Source of the DNA: Corynebacterium urinipleomorphum
GTDB lineage: Bacteria; Actinomycetota; Actinomycetes; Mycobacteriales; Mycobacteriaceae
DNA length: 64,000 nt
Reading direction: 5' to 3'
Assembly: GCF_900155535.1 (NCBI RefSeq)
Contig: NZ_LT706965.1
Span: 363,746 to 427,745 of the forward strand
The notes beneath the pieces were generated by a model. It had not been told where the DNA came from. It worked only from the letters and a program-made list of their open reading frames with translations, and made no database searches. The translations under genes and the position numbers were made by a program. This document shows, piece after piece, positions 1 to 11,584 of the stretch; position 1 is the first letter of the stretch; every line of letters begins with the position of its first letter.

Positions 1-120
1 AGAACACTCCAACCTTTTGTCCGCGCTCCCTTTTCGGCCTTTAGCTGCAAGCTGAAAGCTGCATTTGGGGTGTGATGTTGCCGAGGCAGCGGCTGGGTTT
101 CACTGCGGGACGCCATTGTC

Positions 121-158
121 CGCATAAAATTATTCCTTCGGAATAAATTGCATAACGG
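121..158 (+). promoter_or_regulatory. argC promoter with candidate ArgR operator
   Basis: TAAAAT at 125-130 is a plausible -10 hexamer. It abuts a perfect dyad, TTATTCC-TTC-GGAATAA, at 130-146, followed by AT-rich GAATAAATTGCATA (141-154) that resembles part of an ARG box. An operator over the start site would fit repression by the ArgR encoded downstream. The match to the ARG-box consensus is partial, so this is an inference. Bases 1-120 show no gene. Confidence 0.5.
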
Positions 159-183
159 GGTGCCGGCTGTGTAGCCTGTCGCT

Positions 184-1227
184 ATGAGCTACACAGTCGC
201 AATCGCGGGTGCCACCGGATACGCCGGAGGGGAGATCCTCCGGTTGCTGGTCGGTCACCCGCGTTTTCTCGATGGGACGCTGGAAATCGGAGCGTTGACC
301 GGCAACTCGAATGCCGGCCAGTCCGCCGCTGACGTGCTGCCGCACGTTCCGCAGCTCGCGGACCGCGTCATCGAGGACACCACGGTGGATGTGCTGGCGA
401 AGCACGATGTGGTGTTCCTTGGTCTCCCGCACGGCTTTTCCGCCGAGATCGGCGCGGCGTTGCCGGAGAGCACGCTGGTGCTCGACTGCGCAGCAGATTT
501 CCGCCTCCGCAACGCTGAGGATTGGACTGCATATTACGGGTCTGAGCATGCCGGTTATTGGCCGTACGGCATTCCTGAAATGCCGGGGCACCGGGAGGAG
601 ATCGCGGCGGCCAAGCGCATCGCCGTGCCGGGATGCTTCCCCACGGGGGCGACGCTCGCCGCACTGCCGGCGGCTGCCCGCGGCCTGGTCGAGCCGTCCT
701 TCAACGTCGTCTCGGTCACCGGAGTGTCCGGTGCAGGGAAGAAAGCGAACGCGGATCTGCTCGGCGCGGAAACTATGGGGTCGCTGAAGGCGTACAACAC
801 CGCCGGTAAACACCGCCACACACCGGAAATGGTGCAAAACCTCTCCGAGGTGACCGATGAGAAAGTCACGGTCAGCTTCACCCCGGTGCTGGCACCGCTT
901 CCGCGCGGCATTCTGTCTACAGTGACAGCGCCGCTCAGGGACGGTGTCACAGAGGAGCAGGCCCGGGCCGCCTATGCGGACTTCTACGCGGGCGAGCCGT
1001 TCGTGCGCGTGCTGCCCGCGGGCCGGCAGCCGCAGACCCAGCACGTGGGGGGCAGCAATATGTGCCTCATGCAGGTGGAAGTCGACGAGGGGGCCGGAGT
1101 ACTTCTTGCTACCTCGGTGATCGACAACCTGACCAAGGGGACCGGCGGAGCCGCGGTTCAGTGCATGAATCTCGCGCTCGGGTTCGAGGAGACCGACGGA
1201 CTGCCGCAGGCGGCGGTCGCGCCATAA
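184..1227 (+). CDS. argC: N-acetyl-gamma-glutamyl-phosphate reductase
   Basis: This enzyme reduces N-acetylglutamyl-5-phosphate to the semialdehyde with NADPH, the third step of arginine synthesis in the cytoplasm. The 347-residue protein starts with a Rossmann motif ([10 protein letters not shown], residues 8-17) and holds the family catalytic-cysteine segment VPGCFPTGA near residue 150. The length is normal. It is first in the arg cluster, 27 bases before argJ, behind a candidate ArgR operator. The ribosome-binding site is weak, but ATG 184 gives the family N terminus exactly. Confidence 0.97.
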   Translation: MSYTVAIAGATGYAGGEILRLLVGHPRFLDGTLEIGALTGNSNAGQSAADVLPHVPQLADRVIEDTTVDVLAKHDVVFLGLPHGFSAEIGAALPESTLVLDCAADFRLRNAEDWTAYYGSEHAGYWPYGIPEMPGHREEIAAAKRIAVPGCFPTGATLAALPAAARGLVEPSFNVVSVTGVSGAGKKANADLLGAETMGSLKAYNTAGKHRHTPEMVQNLSEVTDEKVTVSFTPVLAPLPRGILSTVTAPLRDGVTEEQARAAYADFYAGEPFVRVLPAGRQPQTQHVGGSNMCLMQVEVDEGAGVLLATSVIDNLTKGTGGAAVQCMNLALGFEETDGLPQAAVAP

Positions 1228-1254
1228 GCTTTTGAGGAAGGTGAGGAACGAAGA

Positions 1255-2415
1255 ATGTCTACAACAGGTGTGACAGCTCCTGCAGGATTCACCGCTGCGG
1301 GCGTCACCGCAGGAATCAAGCAGTCGGGCAAGCCGGACATGGCTCTGGTGGTCAACAACGGCCCACGTTTTGACGCGGCTGCGGTGACCACACGCAACAA
1401 GGTCGTCGCGGCACCCGTGAAGGTGACGCGTGAGGCTTTGGCGACCGGCTCGCTCGCTGCTGTGGTGTACAACTCCGGCAACGCGAACGCCTGCAACGGC
1501 CGCCAGGGAGATGTGGACGCTGTGGAAATGCAGGCGCTGACGGCGCGGCAACTCGGAGTGGATGCGCAGGATGTCGCAGTGTGCTCGACGGGTCTCATCG
1601 GCGATCTGCTGCCGATGGACGTGATCCGCGGCGGAATCGAGAAACTCGGCGCCGACCTCGGCGACAACGGCAGCGCGGCCGCAGAGGCGATCCTGACCAC
1701 TGACCTTGTGTCCAAGGAAGCTGTCGTCCAGCGCGACGGGTGGAGCATCGGCGGCATGGCGAAGGGCGTGGGCATGATGGCTCCGTCGCTGGCGACGATG
1801 CTGGTGTGCATCACCACCGATGCCGTGGTGAGCTCTGCTGTGCTGGATTCCGCTCTGCGCGACGCATCCGGCACGACGTTCAACACCCTCGACATTGATG
1901 GTGCGACCTCCACCAACGACACTGTCGTGGCCATGGCGTCGGGCGCCTCGGGCGTGGAGCCGTCGGCGGAGGATTTCGCCGCGGCGGTCGCCGAGCTGTG
2001 CGAGGAGCTTTCCCGCCAACTGCAAGCGGATGCGGAAGGTGTGACCAAACGAGTAGTCATCACCGTCGAAGGCACGGGTGACAACGAGCAGGCGCTCAAC
2101 GCCGCGCGCACCATCGGCCGGGACAACCTGGTCAAGTGCGCGATGTTCGGTTCCGATCCGAACTGGGGCCGAGTCCTCGCCGCTGTCGGCATGGCGGATG
2201 CGGAAATGGACCCGGAGAAGATCACGGTGTCCTTCAACGGCACCCCGGTGTGCGTGGACAGCACGGGCGCACCGGGCGCACGCGAGGTGGACCTGAGTGG
2301 CGCGGACGTGGAGGTCCTCGTGGACCTAGGCACCGGCGGACCGGGCCGGGCCAGCGTACGCACAACGGACCTGTCCTACTCGTACGTGGAAATCAACTCC
2401 GAGTACTCGACGTAG
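1255..2415 (+). CDS. argJ: bifunctional ornithine acetyltransferase / N-acetylglutamate synthase
   Basis: ArgJ moves the acetyl group from N-acetylornithine to glutamate, which recycles acetyl and releases ornithine. The 386-residue precursor has the self-cleavage site APSLATML, with the new N-terminal nucleophile Thr181, and the conserved DGATSTNDT segment in the beta chain. Purine-rich GAGGAAGGTGAGGAACGAAG lies before ATG 1255. Whether it also works from acetyl-CoA cannot be told from sequence. An ArgJ-type recycling pathway fits the absence of argE and argA here. Confidence 0.97.
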   Translation: MSTTGVTAPAGFTAAGVTAGIKQSGKPDMALVVNNGPRFDAAAVTTRNKVVAAPVKVTREALATGSLAAVVYNSGNANACNGRQGDVDAVEMQALTARQLGVDAQDVAVCSTGLIGDLLPMDVIRGGIEKLGADLGDNGSAAAEAILTTDLVSKEAVVQRDGWSIGGMAKGVGMMAPSLATMLVCITTDAVVSSAVLDSALRDASGTTFNTLDIDGATSTNDTVVAMASGASGVEPSAEDFAAAVAELCEELSRQLQADAEGVTKRVVITVEGTGDNEQALNAARTIGRDNLVKCAMFGSDPNWGRVLAAVGMADAEMDPEKITVSFNGTPVCVDSTGAPGAREVDLSGADVEVLVDLGTGGPGRASVRTTDLSYSYVEINSEYST

Positions 2416-2426
2416 GAGCGACGCAC

Positions 2427-3359
2427 ATGAAACTAACTAACCAGGACCGGGCGCACGTTCTCGCCGAGGCGCTGCCGTGGCTGCAGCACTACCGCGACAA
2501 GATCGTGGTGGTGAAGTACGGCGGCAACGCCATGATCGACGACGACCTGAAATCCGCGTTCGCCGCAGACATGGTCTTCCTGCGCACAGTCGGCGCGAAG
2601 CCGGTCGTCGTGCACGGCGGAGGACCGCAGATCACCGCCATGCTGCGGCAGCTCGATCTCGACGGCGGCGAGTTCGTCGGCGGGTTCCGCGTGACTACGC
2701 CGGAGATTCTCGACGTCGTACGTATGGTGCTCTTCGGCCAGGTCGGCCGAGACCTGCTCGGGCGCATCAACTCTCACGGCCCGTACGCGGTGGGCACCTC
2801 CGGTGAAGATGCTGGGCTGTTCACTGCCCAGAAGCGCTACGTCGAGGTCGACGGGGAGAAGAAGGACATCGGTCTTGTCGGCGAGATTGTCGACGTGAAC
2901 CCGTCCGCAGTCATGGACATCATCGAGGCTGGCCGGATTCCGGTGGTGTCCAGCATCGCTCCGGGAACGGACGGGGACGTCTACAACGTGAACGCGGACT
3001 CCGCAGCGGGCGCTCTCGCCTCGGCGCTCGGCGCTGAACGCCTCGTCGTGCTCACCAACGTCGAAGGCCTCTATACCGATTGGCCGAACAAGGATTCCCT
3101 GCTGTCCAAGATCACCCTCAGCGAGCTCGAACGCATGCTGCCGGGGCTGGACTCCGGAATGATCCCGAAGATGGAAGCATGCATGACGGCTGTGCGCGGG
3201 GGAGTCAGTGCATCCCACGTTATCGACGGACGTATCCCGCACGCTGTTCTGCTCGAGCTGCTCACCATGGGCGGCGTGGGCACGATGGTGTTGCCGGACG
3301 ACTACGAGCAATCGAACTATCCCGAAGGAACCGTGTTCAGGAAGGATGATCCGCAGTGA
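2427..3359 (+). CDS. argB: acetylglutamate kinase
   Basis: This kinase phosphorylates N-acetylglutamate with ATP; in corynebacteria it is the arginine-feedback-controlled step. The 310-residue protein shows KYGGNAM (residues 29-35), the substrate loop VVHGGGPQI and a C-terminal SGMIPKMEA segment of the amino-acid kinase fold. ATG 2427 is chosen because TAGGAG, which includes the argJ stop, sits at the right distance and because upstream in-frame sequence is argJ read in another frame. It overlaps argD by 4 bases. Confidence 0.97.
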   Translation: MKLTNQDRAHVLAEALPWLQHYRDKIVVVKYGGNAMIDDDLKSAFAADMVFLRTVGAKPVVVHGGGPQITAMLRQLDLDGGEFVGGFRVTTPEILDVVRMVLFGQVGRDLLGRINSHGPYAVGTSGEDAGLFTAQKRYVEVDGEKKDIGLVGEIVDVNPSAVMDIIEAGRIPVVSSIAPGTDGDVYNVNADSAAGALASALGAERLVVLTNVEGLYTDWPNKDSLLSKITLSELERMLPGLDSGMIPKMEACMTAVRGGVSASHVIDGRIPHAVLLELLTMGGVGTMVLPDDYEQSNYPEGTVFRKDDPQ

Positions 3360-4597
3360 CCGACGCATCGACGACGACTCCGTCCGCAACCTCGATCTCT
3401 GACGCCCCCGCAAGCAACGCCGAAGCGCTGGAGCAGTGGTCGCAGGTGTTCATGAACACCTACGGCACGCCGCAACTCCACCTCGTCAAAGGTGAGGGCG
3501 CGACAGTGACGGACGCGGACGGCAACACCTACGTGGACATGCTCGCCGGGATCGCGGTGAACTCGCTGGGGCACGCGCACCCGGAACTGATCCGCGCAGT
3601 GACGGACCAAGCATCCGCACTCGGACACATTTCCAATTTCTTCGGCTCCAACGCAGCCCTGCAGGCAGCGAACACGCTGCGGGAGAAGATCGGCGATGAC
3701 GACGCGAAGGTCTTCTTTTGCAACTCCGGTGCCGAGGCGAATGAGGCCGCGTTCAAGCTCGCCCGCTTGACCGGGCGCACGAAAGTGCTGACGGCCATCA
3801 ACGGCTTCCACGGCAGGACCATGGGCGCGCTGTCGCTGACCGGCCAGCCCGGCAAACGCGAGCCGTTCGCGCCGCTGGTCCCGGGCGTGGACTACTACCG
3901 CTACGGCGACATCGACCACCTGCGCGAGCTGGTCGAGCAGGACCCGGAGGACGTGGCCGCAATCTTCCTCGAGCCCATCCAGGGCGAGGTCGGCGTCGTT
4001 CCCGCCCCCGAGGGCTTCCTCTTGGCCGTCCGCGAGCTGTGCGATGAGCACGGCATTCTCATGGTGGTCGACGAGGTGCAGACCGGTGTCGGCCGCACCG
4101 GAGCATTCTTCGCGCACACGGAATCGGGTGTGCGGCCCGACATTGTCACCATGGCCAAAGGGCTGGCGGGTGGTATGCCGATCGGCGCCGTGATTGCCAC
4201 TAAGGAGACCGCCGCACTGTTCACCCCGGGGGCCCACGGAACGACTTTCGGCGGAAACCCGATCGCCTGCGCCGCTGCCAACGCTGTGCTGAGTATCGTC
4301 GACGACGCATTCTGCGCTGAGGTGAAGGAGAAGGGCGAGGGGCTGGCACGGGACGTCGATAAGCTGGCTGGCGTCGACCATGTGCGCGGCCGCGGGCTCA
4401 TGCTCGGCGTTGTTCTCACGGAACCTGTGGCGAAGGACGCTGTGCGCGTGGGACTGACGCACGGTGTCATCTTGAACGCGCCGACGGATAACGTCATCCG
4501 TCTCACCCCGCCGCTGGTGATCACGGACGCCGAGCTCGCGCGTGCCGTCGACGCGATCGAAGCGACGCTGAACGAATGCCTTGGGGAGAAGCGATGA
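3356..4597 (+). CDS. argD: acetylornithine aminotransferase
   Basis: This PLP-dependent class III aminotransferase interconverts N-acetylglutamate semialdehyde and N-acetylornithine. The 413-residue protein has the PLP lysine in [13 protein letters not shown] (Lys268), the [12 protein letters not shown] motif and the HGTTFGGNP motif. It starts at GTG 3356 inside the argB stop (GTGA overlap), so translation is probably coupled. The first 25 or so residues are a Thr/Ser/Ala-rich tail outside the conserved fold. Its 3' end overlaps argR directly, where many corynebacteria have argF. Confidence 0.96.
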   Translation: MTDASTTTPSATSISDAPASNAEALEQWSQVFMNTYGTPQLHLVKGEGATVTDADGNTYVDMLAGIAVNSLGHAHPELIRAVTDQASALGHISNFFGSNAALQAANTLREKIGDDDAKVFFCNSGAEANEAAFKLARLTGRTKVLTAINGFHGRTMGALSLTGQPGKREPFAPLVPGVDYYRYGDIDHLRELVEQDPEDVAAIFLEPIQGEVGVVPAPEGFLLAVRELCDEHGILMVVDEVQTGVGRTGAFFAHTESGVRPDIVTMAKGLAGGMPIGAVIATKETAALFTPGAHGTTFGGNPIACAAANAVLSIVDDAFCAEVKEKGEGLARDVDKLAGVDHVRGRGLMLGVVLTEPVAKDAVRVGLTHGVILNAPTDNVIRLTPPLVITDAELARAVDAIEATLNECLGEKR

Positions 4598-5097
4598 CCG
4601 CACCGAATTCGCGCACAGTGCGCCAGGCGAAGATCCTGTCCATTCTGGATCACACCCGTGTGTCGTCGCAGGTGCAGCTCTCCGAGTTGCTTCTCGACGA
4701 GGGCATCGACATCACACAGGCGACCCTGTCGCGCGACCTGGATGAGCTCGGTGCCCGGAAGGTACGCCCCACCGGCGGCGGGCGTTCCTACTATGCCGTG
4801 GGAGAGGAAGCCCAATCCTTCCAGGCTTCCCCGAAGGGGCCCCGCGACAAGCTGCGCCGCATGCTGGCGGAACTCGTCGTGTCCATCGACCACACCGGCA
4901 ACATCGCCGTGCTGCGCACCCCTGCGGGAGCGGCCCAGTACCTGGCAAGCTACATTGACCGGGTGGCACTGGAAAAAGTGGTGGGCACCATCGCGGGCGA
5001 CGACACTGTGTTCGTCCTCGCGCGCGAACCGCTCACGGGCGCGGACCTCGCCGCTGAATTCATGGGTGAAGTGCAAAACGAGCCCAGTGACGACTGA
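4594..5097 (+). CDS. argR: arginine repressor
   Basis: ArgR is the hexameric, arginine-sensing repressor of arginine genes. The 167-residue protein has an N-terminal winged helix ([17 protein letters not shown], about residues 40-57) and a C-terminal oligomerisation/arginine-binding domain with [11 protein letters not shown] and [15 protein letters not shown] 4594 overlaps the argD stop as ATGA. Being inside the cluster it probably controls, it is likely autoregulated through the argC operator. Confidence 0.96.
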   Translation: MTAPNSRTVRQAKILSILDHTRVSSQVQLSELLLDEGIDITQATLSRDLDELGARKVRPTGGGRSYYAVGEEAQSFQASPKGPRDKLRRMLAELVVSIDHTGNIAVLRTPAGAAQYLASYIDRVALEKVVGTIAGDDTVFVLAREPLTGADLAAEFMGEVQNEPSDD

Positions 5098-5158
5098 CCG
5101 AATAGCTGAATAACCCCAGTACAAACACTGATTGCTGATTGAAGGAGCATTGACTGAC

Positions 5159-7797
<2,639 letters not shown>

Positions 7798-7823
7798 AAC
7801 CCGGCTGTTTCCCCGGTGTTGTC

Positions 7824-7860
7824 ACTGGCTGCTTGAGCTTGGCTCAGCAGCCAGTTTCTC
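7824..7860 (+). terminator. rho-independent terminator of the arg cluster
   Basis: Arms CTGGCTGC-(T)-TGAGC (7825-7838) and GCTCAGCAGCCAG (7842-7854) pair fully except for one bulged T, around a TTG loop, extended by an A-T pair. TTTCTC follows. It lies between argH and the next transcription unit. Confidence 0.85.
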
Positions 7861-7882
7861 TGCGCGCACCCTGTGCGCACCA

Positions 7883-7894
7883 TAAACTGTGCGC
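7883..7894 (+). promoter_or_regulatory. -10 element of the binding-protein/VWA cluster, leaderless type
   Basis: TAAACT at 7883-7888 lies six bases before ATG 7895, and no Shine-Dalgarno sequence is present. This spacing predicts transcription starting at the start codon itself. The right arm of the arg terminator ends 28 bases upstream. Confidence 0.45.
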
Positions 7895-9085
7895 ATGACC
7901 ACAAAACAAGCCACTGGTGGGTCCGGTAGGGGACGCGGATGCTCAGTCATCGTCGGCATTCTCCTAGCGGTGCTGGCTGTCGTTGCCGTGCTCGCAGGCC
8001 GGGGTGTGCTTCCGGGCTTCGGGGGCGACGGCAGTGACGGGAAGGGAAACGGCGCCGGCGGCTTCCGCGCCGGCACCAAGGAAATCCACGGTGTGATCGG
8101 ATCGGAGAAACGCGAATACTTCGAGGACCCCGCAGTGGTGGACCGGTTGAGGGAGCTCGGTTACACGGTGTCCGTGAATACCGCCGGGTCCCGCCGCATT
8201 GCCACGGAGGTGGATCTGGACCAGCAGGACTTCGTGTTCCCGTCCTCGAGTCCGGCCACGCAGAAGGTCACCGACCAGGGCTCGGACTATTCGGTGGACT
8301 ACCCGTTCTTCTCGCCGATGGCGGTGGCCACGTTCCAGCCGATTGTCGACCTGCTTGAGGGCGCTGGGGTGGTGCGCAAGGAGGGGGAGAGCTACGTCCT
8401 CGACGTGAACGCGTACATCGATATGGCTCAATCCGGGAAGCGTTGGCGCGATCTGGGAACTGCGTTCCCGTCGCCGCGCAACGTGCAGATTTCCACGACG
8501 GACATCCGCACCTCCAACTCGGCTGCGATGTTCCTGTCCATCCTCGCCTGGCAATTCGGTGAGCGGGAGCCGGACAAGGCCAACGACGTCGGGTGGCTGA
8601 CCGAGCAGCTCTCACCTTTCTTCACCGGTCAGGGCTACACCCAGTCCTCCTCGGCAGGGCCGTTCAACGACTACTTGAGCCAAGGCATGGGCTCCGCCCC
8701 AATGGTGATGGTCTATGAGGCCCAGTTCCTCGGCGAGAAGATGAAGCCGAATTCGAGGATCAAGGACGACATGGTTCTGGTCCAACTTGACCCGACGGTT
8801 CTGGCCAACCACGGCCTTGTGGGCATCAGTGCGGACGGCAAGGAGCTCGGACGGTTGCTCTCCACCGACGAGACGCTGCAGAAACTCGCCGCGGAGCACG
8901 GCTTCCGTCCGTCGAGTAATGACTACCTGACGCAGGCCCTGCAGGACAAAGGATTCCCGCCGCCGTCGAGCTACGTGTCGTCGGTGGACCCGCCGAACTA
9001 CGACAGGCTGGAAGCACTTATCGACGGCGTGGGAATGCGCTACGGCACTGTACCGCCCCGCAACCAGGAGGAGCAGGAGAAATGA
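7895..9085 (+). CDS. membrane-anchored binding-protein-like protein, unknown ligand
   Basis: The product (396 residues from ATG 7895) has a short basic N terminus, one hydrophobic segment at about residues 16-38 and a Gly/Asp-rich linker. A large extracytoplasmic domain follows that reads like a periplasmic-binding-protein fold (DFVFPSSSPATQ, PFFSPMAVATF). No cysteine follows the membrane segment, so it is a membrane anchor and not a lipoprotein. No transporter subunits adjoin it. Its stop overlaps the ATG of the next gene (ATGA), so the two proteins are probably made together. Function is unknown; the context suggests an envelope sensing role. Confidence 0.75.
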   Translation: MTTKQATGGSGRGRGCSVIVGILLAVLAVVAVLAGRGVLPGFGGDGSDGKGNGAGGFRAGTKEIHGVIGSEKREYFEDPAVVDRLRELGYTVSVNTAGSRRIATEVDLDQQDFVFPSSSPATQKVTDQGSDYSVDYPFFSPMAVATFQPIVDLLEGAGVVRKEGESYVLDVNAYIDMAQSGKRWRDLGTAFPSPRNVQISTTDIRTSNSAAMFLSILAWQFGEREPDKANDVGWLTEQLSPFFTGQGYTQSSSAGPFNDYLSQGMGSAPMVMVYEAQFLGEKMKPNSRIKDDMVLVQLDPTVLANHGLVGISADGKELGRLLSTDETLQKLAAEHGFRPSSNDYLTQALQDKGFPPPSSYVSSVDPPNYDRLEALIDGVGMRYGTVPPRNQEEQEK

Positions 9086-10665
9086 ACAGACTAATTGCGG
9101 TTCTGCTGACCTTGTTGGCCGGTGCCGCCCTGACCGCCTGCGGGACGGACGGCGAAAACGGAGGTTCCGGAAAAGGCGGGGTTTCGGGCTCAGGCGACGC
9201 GCTTAATATCGTCGCCGCCACCGAGCTCAAAGACCTCGAGCCGCTGGTGCAGCAGGCGTCGGAGGAGCTCGGATTCCCCATCAACCTCGAATTCCCCGGT
9301 GGCACCCTGCAGAACTCACAGGACCTCAAGCACGGGCGTTTCGACGGCACGATCGACGCCACCTGGCTGGCAACTAACCGCTACATCGACTTGATCGGTG
9401 CGCGAAACGCTCTGGCCGATGAGACGAAAGTGGCCACCAGTCCGGTCGCCTTCGGTGTTCAAGAGGCGAAGGCGCGTGAGCTCGGATGGGAGACGACGCA
9501 GCCGACGTGGGGCGACTTCGCCGACGCGGCCCGGGAAGGCAAGTTCACGTTCGGCATGACCGACCCTTCCGTGTCCAACTCCGGTTTCTCGGCCCTGGTG
9601 TCGGTGGCCACCGCAATGGCGGACACCGGCTCAGCGCTCACCGACGAGGACATTGAGAAAGTCGGGCCGCGTCTGCACGAGCTCTTCCAAGCGCAGTCGA
9701 TGGTTTCGGGCTCCTCCGGCTGGCTCGCGGATGCCTTCCAGCAGGATCCGGAGAAAGCCGACGCGATTGTCAATTATGAGTCCACCCTGCAGCAGATGCG
9801 GAAGGACGGTGCCGCGATCGCCATCATCGTGCCGGCCGACGGCGTGATCTCCGCCGACTACCCGCTGTCCACGCTTGCGAACCCGGCCCACAAGGATGCA
9901 CCTGAGCAAGTGAAGGCTTTGGCGGATTGGCTGCTCGACCACCAGCAGGAAATGGCTGATTCTTTCCGCCGGCCGGTCGCAGATGTATCGAACATGCCCG
10001 CGGAGCTGTCCGGCCAAACCGTGATCGAGCTGCCGTTCCCCGCCAATTACGACACGGTCAATGCTCTCGTCGACCGATACAACAACGAGTTCCGTAAACG
10101 CGGATCAACAACGTTTGCTTTGGACACATCCGGGTCGATGCAGGGGGAGCGTCTGGAATCGTTGAAGCAGATTATGACATCCTTCGTCGACGGCACTGCG
10201 TCCACTGACATCGGCAACGTCGCTCTCCGCGACGGCGAGCAAGTGACTCTCCAGTCCTTCTCCTCCAAGCCGCACGAGCCGTTCACCGGAACTTTCAGCA
10301 AGAGTGACCCTGGAGTGCAGCAGCAGTTCCAAGGGTATATCGATGGTCTCGTCGCAGGAGGCAAGACAAATATCTACGACACGCTGCTGGAAGCGACAGA
10401 GAAGAGCGACCCGGCCAGCGGCATCAGTTCGATCGTCCTCCTGAGCGATGGAGCGGTCACCGCAGGTAGAAGCTTGGAGCAATTCAAGCGTGAGTACACG
10501 GCGGCCACCGCCACGAAAGGAAGGATTCCCGTCTTCGTCATCTTGTACGGCGAAGCGAGTGAGAAGGACATGAAGGAGGTCGCCGACCTGACCGGCGGCG
10601 CGGTCTTCGATGCGTTGAACGGGGACCTCAGTGAAGCATTCAAGGAGATCCGTGGCTACCAGTAA
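9082..10665 (+). CDS. lipoprotein with fused substrate-binding and von Willebrand A domains
   Basis: The 527-residue protein has a lipoprotein signal peptide with lipobox LTAC (lipidated Cys20) and a Gly-rich linker. An extracellular-solute-binding-like domain follows at about residues 40-335 and a VWA domain at about 342-527. The VWA domain has an intact metal-ion-dependent adhesion site, D348-T-S-G-S352, plus the later segments NIYD and VLLSDGA. Binding-protein plus VWA fusions suggest metal-dependent protein-protein contact gated by ligand. It overlaps both neighbours. The ligand is unknown and no ABC permease or ATPase is nearby. Confidence 0.85.
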   Translation: MNRLIAVLLTLLAGAALTACGTDGENGGSGKGGVSGSGDALNIVAATELKDLEPLVQQASEELGFPINLEFPGGTLQNSQDLKHGRFDGTIDATWLATNRYIDLIGARNALADETKVATSPVAFGVQEAKARELGWETTQPTWGDFADAAREGKFTFGMTDPSVSNSGFSALVSVATAMADTGSALTDEDIEKVGPRLHELFQAQSMVSGSSGWLADAFQQDPEKADAIVNYESTLQQMRKDGAAIAIIVPADGVISADYPLSTLANPAHKDAPEQVKALADWLLDHQQEMADSFRRPVADVSNMPAELSGQTVIELPFPANYDTVNALVDRYNNEFRKRGSTTFALDTSGSMQGERLESLKQIMTSFVDGTASTDIGNVALRDGEQVTLQSFSSKPHEPFTGTFSKSDPGVQQQFQGYIDGLVAGGKTNIYDTLLEATEKSDPASGISSIVLLSDGAVTAGRSLEQFKREYTAATATKGRIPVFVILYGEASEKDMKEVADLTGGAVFDALNGDLSEAFKEIRGYQ

Positions 10666-11299
10666 TCCTTCCAGCCTGACCCCGTCGAAAAGCGGGGGAG
10701 GCGGTAACGGCAATTTCTTCACCTCCCGCAAGAACCTCGTTGGAATGATCCTGGCGGTGCTAGTGATCGCGCTGCACTTGGCTGTTGGTCTCGGCTTCCT
10801 GTGGCCCGTCGCCGCGGTCGCCGCGTGGGGCGCGGGCGTGGCGCTCACACCCGCTCCACGCAACGCGGAGCTGGAAGCACGCAAGCAGCCAATGCTCCCT
10901 GCGCCGATCGATTTGGGGCAAAAGCTCGATGCCTCGCTGGACACATTGAACGGTGCTCACCCGCCCAAGCCCGTCCGTGCACAGGCGAAGGAGATGGAAA
11001 ATAACCTCCGGTTCGTGCTGGCTAACTGGGACGATTTGGAAGCTGCCCCGCAACACCAGCAGACGATTTGGGACATCGTGACCATTTATTTCCCGGATGT
11101 GGTGAAGACGTACTTGGATGCTCCGCAGTACCGCAGCCCGGAAGCCGTTGAGGTGATGACCGGTTCACTGAGCACGCTGACGTCGGCGGCGGAAAAGGTG
11201 AAGCGCGGAATTCTCGACCAGAATTTGCGCGCTATGGACTCGCAGGCTCGCACGCTGCGGGAAGCGTTCGGCGACCTGCCTGGGTTGGACAACACCTGA
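10652..11299 (+). CDS. XpaC-like two-helix membrane protein
   Basis: The product (215 residues from GTG 10652) has a disordered Ser/Gly N terminus, a hydrophobic hairpin at about residues 27-60 and a helical cytoplasmic domain. That domain contains YFPDVVKTYLDAP and a C-terminal LRAMDSQARTLREAF stretch, a layout typical of XpaC-family proteins that often accompany TelA. AAGGAG at 10642-10647 supports GTG 10652, which lies inside the end of the preceding gene. An in-frame GTG at 10631 is less likely. The family assignment rests on pattern only; no TelA gene is in the window. Confidence 0.6.
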   Translation: MATSNPSSLTPSKSGGGGNGNFFTSRKNLVGMILAVLVIALHLAVGLGFLWPVAAVAAWGAGVALTPAPRNAELEARKQPMLPAPIDLGQKLDASLDTLNGAHPPKPVRAQAKEMENNLRFVLANWDDLEAAPQHQQTIWDIVTIYFPDVVKTYLDAPQYRSPEAVEVMTGSLSTLTSAAEKVKRGILDQNLRAMDSQARTLREAFGDLPGLDNT

Positions 11300-11319
11300 A
11301 CAAGGTACGATGAACGACC

Positions 11320-11511
11320 ATGACGGCCGACACACCGACGCTTGACCCGCAGCTTCTGGATATTCTCGCCTGCCCGCAGGACAAGGGGCCGCTCGAGTAT
11401 CTGCACGACGAGCAGCTGCTGCTCAACCGCAGGCTCGGCGTCGCGTACCGCATCGACGACGGCATTCCTGTCCTGCTTATCGACGAAGCCGAGCCGTACC
11501 CCAACGCCTAG
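11320..11511 (+). CDS. Trm112-like / UPF0434 small protein
   Basis: This 63-residue protein has the family N-terminal signature LLDILACPQDKGPL, then YLHDEQLLLNRRLGVAYRID and GIPVLL. Only one cysteine of the usual zinc pair is present (CPQD where many members have CPxC), as is common in bacterial members. Trm112-like proteins act as partners for methyltransferases, but the bacterial role is unclear. TACGAT at 11306-11311 lies eight bases before ATG, which suggests a leaderless transcript. It precedes tyrS. Confidence 0.85.
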   Translation: MTADTPTLDPQLLDILACPQDKGPLEYLHDEQLLLNRRLGVAYRIDDGIPVLLIDEAEPYPNA

Positions 11512-11584
11512 CCCCCCGGCTGGAGCATTGGCCCGGGCGAATTTCCTAACCATCTACGTGAACGAGGCTTGAAAGAACTGCTTT

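Noticed and set aside
61-80. Repeated AGCTG units just before argC as a terminator of an upstream gene
   Set aside because: The copies are direct and do not give a stable stem with a T-run.
130-2025. Very long open frame on the minus strand over argC and argJ (631 codons)
   Set aside because: It is the antisense of two certain genes; its protein is rich in Arg, His and Ala with no recognisable domain, as expected from a GC-rich shadow frame.
5098-5158. Second ArgR operator between argR and argG
   Set aside because: Only a single TGAATAA half-site is seen, with no dyad; not enough to support a site.
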